A stretch of 64,000 nt of DNA from Odobenus rosmarus divergens (GCF_000321225.1 NW_004450459.1:1788744-1852743); one strand, 5' to 3'. Numbered from the stretch's first letter, positions 22,605 to 35,012 are shown. Numbers and translations are program-made. The notes: a model not told the origin generated them from the letters alone.

Positions 22605-22784
22605 CTTTCTAAGTTGTTCTTTGAATGCTCCCCACTGCTGTTTCACAGGCTTGCTTGCAATGGCTTTAAGTTGCCATGTCATCCGAAGGTGGCTGAGTTC
22701 TTCTCTTTCTGCCTTCTGGCTTTCCATAGTGTTCTCCATAAAGTGCACTTCACTTTTCACATTTAATATTTCATCCCTTTTTGC
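22605..22784 (-). CDS. CCDC141: CCDC141 internal exon w7
   Basis: 180 nt, 60 codons, phase 0 at both ends. The peptide begins AKRDEILNVKSEVHFMENTM and ends GAFKEQLRK. The acceptor (attaatttaacag|GCAAAA) has a poor, AT-rich pyrimidine tract. The donor is AGAAAG|gtacag, and an old L1 fragment begins only about 10 nt further on, so this donor has almost no unique intronic sequence behind it. The coding block KAEREELSHLRMTWQLKA is conserved with human. Confidence 0.96.
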
Positions 22785-23109
22785 CTGTTAAATTAATAAT
22801 CCATATAATGGCTTTTCTTTCCCAAGAGACACAGCATTTTTGCATACACTATTTTAGAAGGCAAACACCTGATCATAGCCAACGCAGAGCATGGTTCTGA
22901 TATCAGGACAAGTCTGGAATGCCTGTGTGAAGGCACAGTGGGGCTCTCAGAACCTATATTCTATGTTTGGACACCAGGTCCTGAGTTCTTCAAAATCCCA
23001 GTGGTGTTTGAGTCCCCACCCTCACACCCCTGGCCAGGGTCTGGTTATTTCCTAGGGCTTAAGGGGTGTTAGAATGAGCACCAGGATCCAGAAATGTTGA
23101 AGTCAAGAT

Positions 23110-23460
23110 TATTTTAATGCATAAGTTTTGAAGTGTAGTCCACCTTTAATCATGTGACCATGATTAATATGGTCAAGAAAGTACAGGAGAGATGGAGAGA
23201 GGACAAGAGAGGGAATTTCACTGGCAATTGAAATCTAATAAAAAAAGATCCAACTGGAAATTTCAGAACTGAAAAATAAATTTCTGAAATGAAGTTAGTA
23301 ATAAAAAGGACAGACATAAAAATGTAGTTTGCAAATATTTGAATTCCCTTGTGAATACAAATTAGAGAAGTACACAATCAAGAGACCGAGTAAAAATGTA
23401 AAAGATGATAGATACATAATACGTGTTCTAAATGTTCCAAATGAAAAATAACTTAATTAG
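23110..23460 (+). repeat. Old L1 fragment (L1M, 5' half)
   Basis: gatccaactggaaatttcag, aactgaaaaataaatttctg and aaatgaagttagtaataaaa follow the order of the L1M ORF1-region. Strongly diverged; no reading frame remains. Confidence 0.5.
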
Positions 23461-23659
23461 TTTTTACAATAAAGCACTTGTATAACATAAGAACATGGGC
23501 AAATTGCTTAGTAAGTTTTCTCTGATGCTTAAGAATAGCTTTAGATAAATTAGCACTATTTATCCTTATTTTGTTTCCTCATAGATTTAATAAGAATAGT
23601 CTTCAAACAGTAAAAGTGGAGAGAGAAGATAAAGAGAAAATTGCACATGCAACCAATGA

Positions 23660-23745
23660 ATTATTGAACACTACATCCAAAACTAATGATGTACTATATG
23701 TTGGCTAACTGAACGTGATAATAAAAAAATCACAAAAAAAGAGAA
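23660..23745 (+). repeat. Old L1 3' end
   Basis: ttattgaacactacatccaa, aactaatgatgtactatatg, ttggctaactgaacgtgata and an A-rich tail: the 3' terminus of an older L1 than the copies at 21.7, 27.6 and 57.3 kb. Confidence 0.65.
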
Positions 23746-23799
23746 AATTGTAGCTCAAAGTGGATGAGAATAGTTATAGAACCTAACTCTTCCAATGAA

Positions 23800-25150
23800 T
23801 TCAGACTCCAGACTGAGACTCATCACATTTCAGAGTATTAGGAAAATTGCAGATGTCAGTTATTTTTGCAAATCGACAGAAAATAAGAGAAGGCCCAGAA
23901 AGTTAGAGAAAGGAAAATGCTCTGATTTTTACAATGGGGAAAAGGATGGTCTACATCATTTACAGATTGGGAAGCCTTACACTGAAAATCAGTGCAAATA
24001 AATTTATCATGGATCAAGTAGTTTGTGAGCACTTTGGAAAAAATTCCTTGATCACAAGGAGTCAACCTGATTTATGCCAGATTATACTTACGTAATTGAT
24101 AGGACAATTGGTAGGTAGGCACTCCTTTGTGCTATCTCTCTCATGACAGACTTAGGAAAAAAGTTGTGAATTAGTGGTCAAAATGAAGTACTGTTGGAAG
24201 TGTCCATGACCATTTAATAAACGGGTTAATCAAGTGATGGCTTAATGGATTGGGAAGTCGACTTGCCCCTAGACACTTTTATTAAAAATCTACTTGCAGC
24301 CACAGAAGGCCTACTTATAAAATGTATAGAATTAAATTCAGAAAAATGGCTAATGCCGTAGAGAGCAGATTCAGAATTATTTTAACAAGATGGAATCATG
24401 GGTGAAGACTAACAAAATGACATTAAATAGGAATAAATATAAAGGCCTGCATTTGTATGTAAAAGATAAATGCCTGACCAATATAAGATGGGAGAGAAGT
24501 AGCTTGGTAGGAATTACAATGAAAACGTAAGAGGAATTTTATTTGATCACAAGCCTAATATGAGCCAGCAAAGTGAAATTATTGCTAAAAATGTTAGGAT
24601 AATCTAGGTCTCCTTAGTAAAGAATGATGTCCACTTTCTTGTACTTTGTGTTGAAGTTGGACCTCACTTTTGGTTACAGTTTATGAATGATTTTGACAAA
24701 CCATAGACAATTCTGGGAGGGAGAATTAGGATGGAAAGAGAAACGAAGCTATCTCATAAATGATAGAAAGGATTTCTATGTGGTTAGCTACTGGAAAAAC
24801 CCAGATTAGACATAGCAACTATTTTCAGTGTTTGAAGGACTTTCATGTGTGAGAAGAATGAAATATGAACACTTTTTCCCCCTGTGTAGCTACAGAGGGT
24901 TAGAAAGAGATATGAAGACAGATTTGGCTTAACATTAAAAAAAAAAAAAAGGTTTCTAGTAGCTGGAATTTTGTAAAAACAAAATGAGCAGTTTCATTAG
25001 GAAGATACTTGAGGTATTAAAGGAGAGATGGATTAGCCATTTTTTAAAAACTCTGTAGAGAACTTTATATGGGTCAGAGGTTGATATAAAGATTCTAGTA
25101 TTTTACAGATATAACTCAACAACTACAATTTTGAAGTACATTTCTAAATA
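23800..25150 (+). mobile_element. Ancient CR1/L3-type LINE remnant, about 1.1-1.3 kb
   Basis: Motifs in the order of the CR1/L3 3' half: ttgatcacaaggagtcaacc, then gcctgcatttgtatgtaaaa, gatcacaagcctaatatgag, ccagcaaagtgaaattattg, cagtgtttgaaggactttca, tgtgtagctacagagggtta, gatttggcttaacattaaa and agtagctggaattttg. Compare the recalled consensus 'gaccacaagctcaatatgag' and 'ttgaagggctgtcatgtgg'. No reading frame survives. Confidence 0.6.
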
Positions 25151-25604
25151 TAATGGAGTTTTACTATGAAAAGATCTGCTATGGTAAGAAATTCCTCAGA
25201 ATGATGATTGAGCCTAGATGTTGTCTTTAACCCCTGGAATTTTTGTAAGAACCTTGTTGCACGCTCTCAAAATAATACAACTTTCGGATGGACTTCTACT
25301 GAGGTCTCTATGTAATAATGGCAATGTTGTATTTGAATTATAGTCACTCTTTCTTCTTAATGGTTAAAATAGCCTTCACTAGAAATGAATAGGAGGTCTA
25401 AGACCAAATAAGCATATGAATGCTCAGCTTTAGGACTGTTCTAGGTTGAATAAAGCTAAAAAAAAATAAAAAATAATAATAAAACCAAAAACAACTTCCT
25501 AAACCAGCAAGCTGATTAGCAGACAGATGGACTTTTGAATTTATGGTTTTGACTTTGACAAGGTATCCTTGCAGAAGGTGTAACACATTTAATGTCATTC
25601 TTAC

Positions 25605-25784
25605 CATATTTATTAAATTAAGGCACTCAAGCCCTAGGTCCTGAGTTAAAAAACTCCTCTTCAAAAATAGCTGCCATTGCTTCTCAGCTGAGTCAGACCG
25701 ATGCTTGGCTTCAGCATCATCCTCTTGCTTTTGCAGGATTTCAGTTTGGTAAAACTCCTTTAGGCTCTGACACTGCTCCTGTAC
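25605..25784 (-). CDS. CCDC141: CCDC141 internal exon w6
   Basis: 180 nt, 60 codons, phase 0 at both ends. The peptide begins VQEQCQSLKEFYQTEILQ and ends TQDLGLECLNLINM. The acceptor has a long pyrimidine tract (tttctttttcttttag|GTACAG) and the donor is AATATG|gtaaga. It contains the well-conserved block EKQWQLFLKRSF. Upstream of the exon end a continuing open frame reads into the intron; that is read-through and not an alternative exon that I can support. Confidence 0.97.
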
Positions 25785-26184
25785 CTAAAAGAAAAAGAAA
25801 AAAAAAGGAGAATATAAATGAGAATTAGGAACACTTAAAAACATTTTTAAAGAAAAATAGCAGTAGATTCTAGTAAAAGCCTATATAAAAATTAAACAGA
25901 AACTACATTTCAGAATTCTTTAAGTTATTATTGAATATTGTCAATTAACTGAAAAGACACGAAAATCTATTTAGGTTGTTGACAGATAGGATTACCCCTC
26001 GGTAGCAAATTAAGCTGACAAGTTTGTTACCCATAAGACCGAGTTACCATAGCCAAAACCATATTTATGTATTACATATGTGCATGTTTTGCAACTGGGG
26101 ACTATTTGTGTCAAAGACCAGTGTGGGTCCCTAATTTAAAGCTGAGTTTTATAATTCAGAAGGAAGATACATACACATGTGCGT

Positions 26185-26202
26185 GCACACACACACACAC
26201 AA
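26185..26202. repeat. Short CA microsatellite
   Basis: Nine uninterrupted CA units after gtgcgtg. Confidence 0.85.
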
Positions 26203-27059
26203 CGAGGGAATACAAATCAGAAGGAAAGAAACGTAAGCCAGTGAAAAATTATTTATAATTATTAATCACAATTTCCTTCTAATCAGTGATAAACCAGAAT
26301 AAAAAAGTACAAACAATTACTAATTTTCTGTGCAAGTATTAATATTAAGCTGCCTCCATAGGCTTATCTTACTGAGGTACATTACTTCGCCTGCCTAAAA
26401 CTATATTTTTTCATTTGCTAACCAATGCTAGCAGTACTAGATTATTTTAAATCACTCTTTGATCAGAGCTTATATAAAATCAAATGTGCCTGTAGAACTA
26501 TAGATTAACATGTAATTGGGTAATGTAGAAATAGAAAAATTCTGACACAAGCTTTTATGCATTTTGAGTAATATTTAATGGCCAACAGAACAAGACTCAA
26601 AGAGCTCACAACTACCAAAAGCAATCTAAACAAGGTGAGAAATTTCAGGCAATGGTTAGTCACCATATTTTAAATATATTAACATCATTCATCATTTAAA
26701 TGCATTTAATAGGTGGGCCTGCAAATGGTGCTCAGAAACGAAGTTCTATCCTCATTTCCCATTTTACATTTATTCATGCTTCTGTTTTGCTGATGCTTGT
26801 TTCCTCAGCCTAGAATGAGCTTTCCTTAATTTTCTACTTATCCTTCATAAACTAGTGAAATGGCTACCTCCTCCATGGAGCCTCCTAAGATTCCCTGGTA
26901 AGAATTAAGGATTCATTTTCTTGGGTTCCCAAAGATAGTTCTTTGGGAAAGAAGAGAACCATAAGCAAATTATCGTAACACAAAGACAAGTATACACACA
27001 ATGTTATGGGCCCACTGAGGAGGGACCACCAACTCTACACGGAATAAATAGGGAAGAAC

Positions 27060-28030
27060 TACCCAAAGGAAGTGACCTTTGACCTGTGTCTTTCAGAATT
27101 TTCCAGGGTAAGAGGAAGTAGAAGGGGATCCCAGACGGAAGGGTTAACAAGTGTGAAGGCACAAGTGTGAAAACACTGGCTGGTTCAGAGTGCCATAAAA
27201 GATCGTAGTGTGAGTGAAGTTCAGGTTGCACGAGCTGAGTGGTTAAGAAAGAAGCTAGAGGAATCACGGTGCTGGATAAAGCTGGCCAGAAGGTTTCAAC
27301 TTGTTTTCTACTCTAACCAACATGATGTGACAGATTCTCATTAGTTTGAAAGAACTGATAGCTGTCACAATGGTTCAGAATCAGCATGACAACTATCAGC
27401 ACTTCTATGGGGTTGTATGCTACAGGCTGTGGTGTCAATTTGATGGGCTGTCGGTTATGGGCAACTCTCAAAACATAAATTTCAATTCATCCTCTTTTTC
27501 CATGGCTCAAAGAAACGAATGCAAGTGAGAATGATGCCATTTATGGGAATTCCCTTGAATCTGTACTAGTTTATGCTTTAAGGGAATTAATGATAAACTT
27601 CAATACTTCATCCATTTTTAAAAAATTTTATTATGTTATGTTAATCACCATACATTACATCATTAGTTTTTGATGTAGTGTTCCATGATTCCTTGTTTGC
27701 GTATAACACCCAGTGCTCCATTCAGTACGTGCCCTCTTTAATACCCATCACCCATTTTTAGTAAAAGTTATTTATAATTTGAAAAAAAAGTCATTTATAA
27801 TTTGTTTCACAAATTACATTTGTCATATTACCTGAATGTCAAGAGGTAACATGATCAGATTTGCTTTAGAATGACCAGTTTTTGGAAGGCGTGAAGCAGA
27901 TAATTACAGGAAGCAGAACAGGCAGAAGACAACTTCTTTAAGCTGAGCAAGAGATGGTGAGGGCTTGAACTGAGGAAGTGATGGTTCAGGTGGAGGGGAA
28001 GGGGAATTCAGAAGTCTTTAAGTTGTCCCT
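27060..28030 (+). repeat. Unassigned ancient interspersed repeat (interrupted)
   Basis: Phrases such as gtgtgaaggcacaagtgtga, taacatgatcagatttgctt and gcagaagacaacttctttaa have the G/A-rich style of an old mammalian repeat with the order 'gcaaaggccctgagg ... gacatgatctgattt'. It is interrupted by the L1 at 27621-27751 and may continue at 29130-30170. I cannot give a family name. Confidence 0.35.
27621..27751 (-). mobile_element. Carnivore L1, severely 5'-truncated (131 nt)
   Basis: In plus reading: ttattatgttatgttaatca, ccatacattacatcattagt, gcgtataacacccagtgctc, tctttaatacccatcac. It is flanked by ccattttta at 27612-27620 and 27752-27760, consistent with a target duplication, so this is a complete short insertion. 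Confidence 0.85.
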
Positions 28031-28237
28031 ATAGATAAACAAGGAATAGCATGGCCTTCGATACAGGAAAAGACCAAAGGGAGGAGGCTAGGGATTAAAC
28101 TTCAGCTTTGACATTTACTAGCTGTTTGATCTTGGATACCCTAACTTCTTAGAATCTCAGTTTCCCTTATTTGTAAAAGAGGAATAATAGTAACTAAACA
28201 TAGAGGTGTTATAAGGATTAAATGAAATCAGGAATGA

Positions 28238-28420
28238 GGACACGTGGGTGGCTCAGTTGGTTACACATCTGCCTTCGGCTCAGGTCATGATCCCAGGGTC
28301 CTGGGATTGAGACTGCCTCAGCCTCCCCGGAGTCTGCTTCTCCTTCCCCCCTCTACCCCTCCCCGCTGCTTGTGCTCTCTCTCTCACTTTTGAATAAGTG
28401 AATAAAATCTTTAAATAAAT
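28238..28420 (+). mobile_element. Carnivore tRNA-Lys SINE with 18-bp target duplication
   Basis: Head ggacacgtgggtggctcagt, internal ggctcaggtcatgatcccag, tail gtgaataaaatctttaaata. Exact copies of aaatgaaatcaggaatga flank it at 28220-28237 and 28421-28438. It lacks about 12 nt in the middle (the cgggctccctgctcag region) relative to other copies. Confidence 0.94.
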
Positions 28421-28974
28421 AAATGAAATCAGGAATGAAAAGAATGGGGCCTCATACAAAACAAGTGCTCACTGACAGAGGTCTTGGAAAAGACTCTGAA
28501 GCTTCTACATGGGACTTCTGAAAACTGATGGGGTCATTAATCCAATGCCAAGACACAGAAGAAAAACACATTTGAAAAACAGACAACTGGTTGTGTTTTG
28601 TTGAGCTTTACGAGCCTACAGGATATATAAGGAATTAGTATGATTGGGAGTTGAAAGCATTGGTCTGGGGCTTGGAAGAGAGGGGGCTGAGGAACCATTT
28701 TTGAGTTATTAGTGTATTAAAACCACAGGCAGGGTGGATTTTGTATAGAAAGTGTATAGCACGTCCAAAGGAGAGCACAGGTGAGAGCTCCCTGACTCAC
28801 CACACTCGAGAAACAGAAAACTAAATGAGGAGAAAGGAGAAGGAACAGATAAAGAAGTAGACAAGATGATGCCACTTAAGTTGATATCCAAATAAGGTAA
28901 ATCTACAGAGACAGAAAGCACTTCCGTGCTTGCCTGAAGCTGCAGGGTGGAAGCCAGGATTGACTAAAAGTATG

Positions 28975-29130
28975 CAGCAGGCCCCTATTTGGGGTGATGG
29001 AAATATACTAACACTGGAGTGTAGTGATGCCTGCACAGTTCTATAAATACACTAAAAATCCTCACACTCTAAAACAGGGGAATTTTATCCTATGTAAATT
29101 GTACTTCAACAAATCTGCCTTTTAAAAAGT
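28975..29130 (+). repeat. Old L1 3' end (L1M)
   Basis: tatttggggtgatggaaata, ctaacactggagtgtagtga, aaattgtacttcaacaaatc and an A-rich end match the L1M 3' UTR order. Confidence 0.5.
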
Positions 29131-31273
29131 CACAGGAGGTGAGAGCAAGAAGTTAAATGTGGCAGAGAGATTAACAGGGATGAGGACCGGAAATACAGCA
29201 TCTCATTTGTCAACTAGCAAGTAGCTTATCAGGACAATGTCAATGGAGGGAAAGGGGGGTAAATGGCAGGACTGAAGAGGGAATACACTAGAGGCAGCGA
29301 GGCGAGGCTTGGGGAGGACAGGCAGTCAGAGGCGAGAAGTGTCATCTTCCCGTTCAGAGAGCGCAGGCGCGAAGGGAAGGACAACAACAGAGCGGCAGCC
29401 TTGGTGAGGGTAACACCATCGGCTATGGCTGTAGACCCACGAGAAGGACGCAACAGAAAAAGCAGATTTGAACAAGTGGAGGATGGATCTAGCTGAAGCT
29501 CGATTCTGAAGGGCATAGGAGCATGCAGGGAGGGGCTGACGGCTGATTCATGTTAGGCACAAATAAAGGCTTCACGTTATTGGCAACTGGGGGATGCCAT
29601 GTGTCAATATGTTTGGAAATCGAAGGAGGCCAAGGTTTTTTTGTGTCATATGTGTCAGTCACATACAAGGAAAGGGCCTTGGCTGAGATTTAGGGATGGA
29701 AACTGGGGTAAGATGTTTGAGAATCACTACTGAATGGGCGCCAGCAAGGGAGTGTACGGGGACCCCGGCAGAGGCAGAGACCCATAAACTGTAACAGTGC
29801 CAATCAGCACAACTGTATGATTTTCCGTAGGAGTGTATGAAAGCTGAGTAAACAGGGCGTTGGTTTGGCCTGGTATTGGGAATTGGCAGGGAGAGTCAGG
29901 GTGGACGGCAGGGTGATGACGGGATGGAGAGTGGGCTGGAAATGAATAACCAAAGCTGGTGAAGAAAGAAGGAAAGCCCGAGAGGGTCAGAGGGCGATGG
30001 ACTGAGAGCACAGCCAAGATGAGAAGGACAGAAGCCTCCACCAGGGAGCAAAACAGATTTAGTGAACGCAGGGAGGGTGGAAGGATGTGAGGTCCTTCTG
30101 AGAAAGTGTTTCTTGCAAAGCTAAGGTTCAGCCCTAGAGAGGCTCTTGGACCCAAAGGCCAGAGCCGACCATGGAAGTAGATGCTGAACTAGAAGCCAAG
30201 CAGGTGCATTTTTGGCAATGAAGACAAAGAAAACAGCATTTCTTTGTACCTTCTCCACCATTTCAAGTTCCGAATAAAAATGTTCAACAGGATAATCCTG
30301 TCAATTGCAATACCTTTCCCAAACCATAAGGGTTCAGGGCCAAGAAAAACTAAATAAAAGTTTAGGTGACAAAAGGCAGAGTAAAGACATGGAACAGGGG
30401 CAGTGGTTACCTGAGATTTGCTGGGACTGGGCATGGCCTTCCTCCCGAGGGGCGAGAATTCAGAACATTACGGAACGAGGGCTGACAGAGGAGATGTGCT
30501 TAGGCAGGACACTGGTGGGCTGGTGGGGGGACGGATGACAGTGGGAGGGTGGGGGTGAGAAAAATTCGAGCACGCTCCCTAACTTTAGTTGGCTTTACCC
30601 CGGAGTGGACTGTGTAGGCTCTACCTCCCACTAGGCCAATGCCCGCCTCCCTGAGAGCCGCGGAGTGTGCGTGCTCCTAGGTGGCACCCTAGCCCTTTTC
30701 CATTACTGATACCATCTCCCAGAGACTGGGACCTCTGAGAGATGGAACCATAGTCCACAAGAGGGAATTTCACAGATTCTCTAGTACAACCCTGTCAAAA
30801 TAGTGCCTCAGAAGAAGCTCTCCGAGGTAAACTTGTTAAAAGGCATCAAACAAGACAGATCTGAGATGACCCAAAAGCCCATAATTTCTGATTCTGTGTA
30901 TGTATTTTAAATGAATCAAAGTAATTGTTGGGTATTCAAAGAGATTCATGGTGGAAGATGACTTATTTTTAAATAATTTTGTTCTCTGTTTAGGATATTA
31001 TAAATGCTTGTAGGCCACAGTAAAAAGCGTTCCAACACAACCACCTTGCTTATTTGTGAATATATCTACACCCAACACTTGCATTATTTTTTAGGAAAAC
31101 AAGCTACTCTTTGAGTCCTTGTATGGTGCCTTGGAGAATAAAGGGCCAGTAAGTGAGTACACGCATGGGAGCGGAGGATACAGGACCACCCAGCAGGGCT
31201 TCTATCCCCAGAGAAAGCAGGAAGAAGGGCAGAGACCACCTTGCTGAAGAAGGTCAGCGCATGGGCACCATAC

Positions 31274-31465
31274 CTCTTCTGAGGACTTTAGAAATGCCAC
31301 ATAAGTTTGCAGGACTTGTGACCTGGAGCTGATGCTTTGGCCAAGTATTTTTAATTCTTCCTCTAGCCATTCAGCTTTAGAAGAAAGCAATGCCACTTCG
31401 TCAGGTTCAAATTCATTTTTCTCTGTCATAAGTTTTGCAGCTGCTTCTAATTCATGTGCTGTCTC
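31274..31465 (-). CDS. CCDC141: CCDC141 internal exon w5
   Basis: 192 nt, 64 codons, phase 0 at both ends. The peptide begins [19 protein letters not shown] and ends [15 protein letters not shown]. The acceptor is cctttcatag|GAGACAGCA and the donor is GAAGAG|gtatgg. It has a Trp (AEWLEEEL) near residue 33 of the exon, in the position where spectrin repeats often carry the conserved helix-A Trp. The next exon continues with VQEQCQSLKEF, as in human. Confidence 0.96.
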
Positions 31466-33152
31466 CTATGAAAGGAAAGCACAGGGGGTCAGAAGCTGAC
31501 AGGGGAATCATGAACATTCACATTTCATTACCTTCTGTACATCCATCTATTACAATTATTAATTGAACTTGTACCAGAACTCTCCTCAATGAAAGAAAGG
31601 CATAACTTTCAAAACTTTTAAAAAAAAAGTAATCTTAAAATGAAAACCATCTCAAATTATTCTCTCATTCTACCAGCTCCACTTTTCATTTGGAGCATTC
31701 TATTTTTTGTGTGTGTCACAAAGAAAAGAAAGGCTGTTTGGTGTGAAAAGTTATAAAACAAAATGGCAGAAATGTTTTGAGTAATTCATTTAACAATTAT
31801 ACATGAGGATTGCTTTTTGAAATTTAACAATAGCTCTAGCAAATTCTTAAACTAATTTTGTTATACAAGAGATGGCAAGTTTATAGAAATTGTTTACTCC
31901 TTGTTTAATTTATAAAAAATGGCATGTCACTTATGCAGTCTTACTTAAATCTCTATCTAGAAAGGTTTTTGAACAAGGGTAGGGGAAATGTTCTATATGA
32001 AATCTGAATAGCCCACAGGGTTGCTCTTCTGGGTTTTCTTTTGAGTATAATTTCTGGCAGGTAAAATCTCACAGAGAATGGATAAGCCGGTATGGTAGGC
32101 ATTACATCTACAATTGCCACAGAAAGAGCCATGTAAAATTTTATGTGAGACTGAACTAGGAATCAAGCAAAAATGAAAGAAAAAAGCTTCACTGTCATTT
32201 GCAGCAAGAAGGAATTGCTTCCCTGCTTGTATTTAATATGCTTCCCAAGTACTCCAATGAATGAAGCTAATTTTCATTTCCAAGTGTTGCTTCCAGATAG
32301 CACTCTGGGTAGGAGGAAGCAGGGGAGTTTCTCCCTGTGCCATTTCCTCCCTCCTTCTACAATTCTTAAAATAAAATAGTGAAATTGAATTCATACATAT
32401 GTTTTATTTTAAACATTTGAAATAATGAGTTAAAAAAAATTCCATTAAAAAAAAATCGGTTTGTCTATGAGTTCCCAAACATGAAGGAGGTCCTCTGGCT
32501 GAGAACCGATGGAATAACAAGGCCATTGCCTACTGACTTGGGTGAGCTGGGAGAGCTGCTAGACTCACCTTTCTAAACATCTGCTGGGGCTGGCTGGGAC
32601 TCAGTGCAGATGTGGAGCTACTAGCAGGAATATTTGAACTTAAGTCCCAGGGGAAAAGGGGTGAGGAGGAGCTAGAGAAAGTGCCGGGAAGAGGAGGGTA
32701 TTTTCTGTCCCTGAACATTGGGCTTGCAGCAAGATTGTGTTTTTTATTTGCTTCCTGGAATCCTGCATTAATGCATATTGCTTCTGGGAATTTTCTTTTG
32801 TAACTTACTCTAGCAGAAAATCACAAATAGTCTTAGAAAAACACTCTCCCTGCGTCCTGTGGCATCCCAAAAGGAGTTGCTGACATCTTCCAGGCAAGGA
32901 AAAGGGGCCAGATGAGTGTTTAATACCAGGTTACAAAGTTTCAGTGAACTCAAACACCCTAATAAGTGCACATATAAGTATAAATAATTTAGATACACAT
33001 AATAGAAGTTTTAAGTCATTATTTACCACAATATTAATTTAGAATTACAACCGTCAAGAGAGCTAGCATTAAGTTTTATAGCCACTGAATATAAAGAAAA
33101 GAAGTCATATTTACAAAATCATAACCACAATAATAATTCCTATTTAATTTAC
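31466..33152 (-). other. CCDC141 intron between w4 and w5
   Basis: 1.7 kb of unique-looking sequence. No repeat or gene was recognised. Confidence 0.8.
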
Positions 33153-33272
33153 CTTAGCTTCCATATCTAGTTCCAAGTATTTACTCAAAATCTTCCCTGA
33201 TTCAGAAAGGCTGAAACCAACATCCATTGCACTGGAAAGTACTGGACTGATTTTCTGAATTGACATTTCCAC
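33153..33272 (-). CDS. CCDC141: CCDC141 internal exon w4
   Basis: 120 nt, 40 codons, phase 0 at both ends; the second-shortest complete coding exon in view. The peptide begins VEMSIQKISPVLSSAMDVG and ends SKYLELDMEAK. The acceptor is attgctaaag|GTGGAAATG and the donor is GCTAAG|gtaaat. The 40-residue segment corresponds to one predicted long helix with heptad-like spacing of Ile, Leu and Val. Removing it would keep the frame. Confidence 0.95.
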
Positions 33273-35012
33273 CTTTAGCAATAAAGAATATATTGCAGTC
33301 TTAGTAAAACGTATTTGCATACATGTCTGCATATGTATAGAAAAGATAAATACTACTCTCTCTATTCCCATTGTACTTTAAATGGATATACCAATTTCCA
33401 TCTAAAAATAGTTTTAAATATTTTAGAATGTCATGTTAAAATTAATTATGTTGCTTTTCATATGAGGTAATGCTACTGACCCACCATATACCCAGGGTAT
33501 ATGTTTAAAGACATATATTTATTAACAGACATATATTTTATTAACAGCAATGAGATATAAACAATCATCCACATCTTCTAAGAATTTATCACCTATATTA
33601 CCTAGAAAAGATAATGCACTTGCTAACACATCAGCAGAGATGAATTTATCTGATTAATTAACTCATAATCATCCACTGTAAGTTGAAGGGGGCCCAGTAA
33701 AGGCACATCTTGAAGTAAAGGTCCAAAGCCTGGGTATTAAATCACCCTGGAGGTTGCTATGTTTAGGAGCCCTGGGGCAGTACCAAACCCTGTACATGTG
33801 ACAGTAAAACACAGGGACCCACATGGGCCATGTAATTGATGAATGTGGGGGACTATGATTTGATTTTTAGTACCCACGAATCAATGGGAAAGTAATCTTT
33901 AAAGGGTTCTATAACATCCAAGTTACATTCTTCATCTTCTAGCTCTCACCAGGGCCCATACCTCCCACAGGCAAGTTGGCTCTGAATTGGCAGTAAGACA
34001 AGGAGCAACAGTTGTCTGAGTTCCTACTGTGTTGTCCACCACCACCAAATTAGCTTGAGTCTCAAGCTCCAGGGAATGTGGCTCTGCAACTGCTGCCATA
34101 TTTGGACTCTCCCTGGAGCCAGGCTTCGGAACAAGTCTCAGATTCCCAAGTTTCGGGATCAATAACAGGTGGGAGGGCAATGTGGATAGAGACGTGGTTA
34201 TTTAATGTCCTCTCCCGTGAAGTCTACTAATTCTACTTGTTTAAGCCAGGCATATGAGTCCACTGTATCAGATGAAGACATCATTGAAAAACTGAGACCC
34301 AGCGGGGGCATCAAGGTTCATTAGCATTAATGTCCCCGAGCTAGTTTTCGCTGTATATCCCAGCTACAGTAAGCAATTTTTTATTTAGCCAAACAGCAGC
34401 TGCCTGGTTTTATTCTTCTTTGAAAAGAGGAAATAAATTTCTCCTGTACTGAGTCATTGTATCCACTCTGCAGAAAGAGGATTTTCACATGTATGTTTTT
34501 ATTCGGAATGACCACATCCTTTGTGCTGACCTCCTTCAATAAAGTATGATAATGACAACTTATCCCTGGAAATCCCTAAAACATCATTTTTGGTATTTAT
34601 GTGCCATCCTCATGTTGTATGATACCATGTTAACTGAAATGTGTGCATACTGGAACCAGGCACAGGCCCACATAAAACAAGGACACAGTCCCAATGTGCA
34701 CACAGTTCAGTTCTATGCAAAGCAAGAACTACATTTGTGTGTACGTGTTCAGGGCTGGCTGGTGTGACGGGGAGGATTACACAGCAAGTTTTAGCAACCT
34801 GGGACAGGAATGGTTGCTGAGCAATAGTGAACTATAACTCTATGCTGTTCAATGATAAAATCCAATGTGGAACCTAAGGGAAGCCAAAGGAGATGGGCCA
34901 CTATCCTCCCACCATGCCCCATGCTGCAGGTGCTGTATCGCCTTGTCTAGTATCACCAAGGAAGGAGCTGCATCTAAGTAGCAGCCAACGGAGGGCACAT
35001 TTAAGAGACTAC
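33273..35012 (-). other. CCDC141 intron between w3 and w4
   Basis: 1.7 kb of unique-looking sequence with a short direct repeat (gacatatatttattaacag type) near 33509-33548. No repeat family or gene was recognised. Confidence 0.8.

Larger units (their letters stand above)
22785..25604 (-). other. CCDC141 intron between w6 and w7
   Basis: 2.8 kb, almost entirely ancient LINE sequence: L1M pieces at 23110-23460 and 23660-23745 and a CR1/L3-like remnant at 23800-25150. Confidence 0.8.
25785..31273 (-). other. CCDC141 intron between w5 and w6
   Basis: 5.5 kb. A CA run lies at 26185-26202, a 5'-truncated L1 at 27621-27751, a SINE at 28238-28420 and an old L1 3' end at 28975-29130. The blocks 27060-28030 and 29130-30170 look like pieces of one old repeat that I cannot name. 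The rest is unassigned. Confidence 0.8.

Noticed and set aside
29229..30155. Frames of 77 to 142 residues, Pro/Ser/Leu-rich on the minus strand
   Set aside because: The sequence is G/A-rich old repeat on the plus strand, which gives long Ser/Leu/Pro frames in reverse. Not coding.
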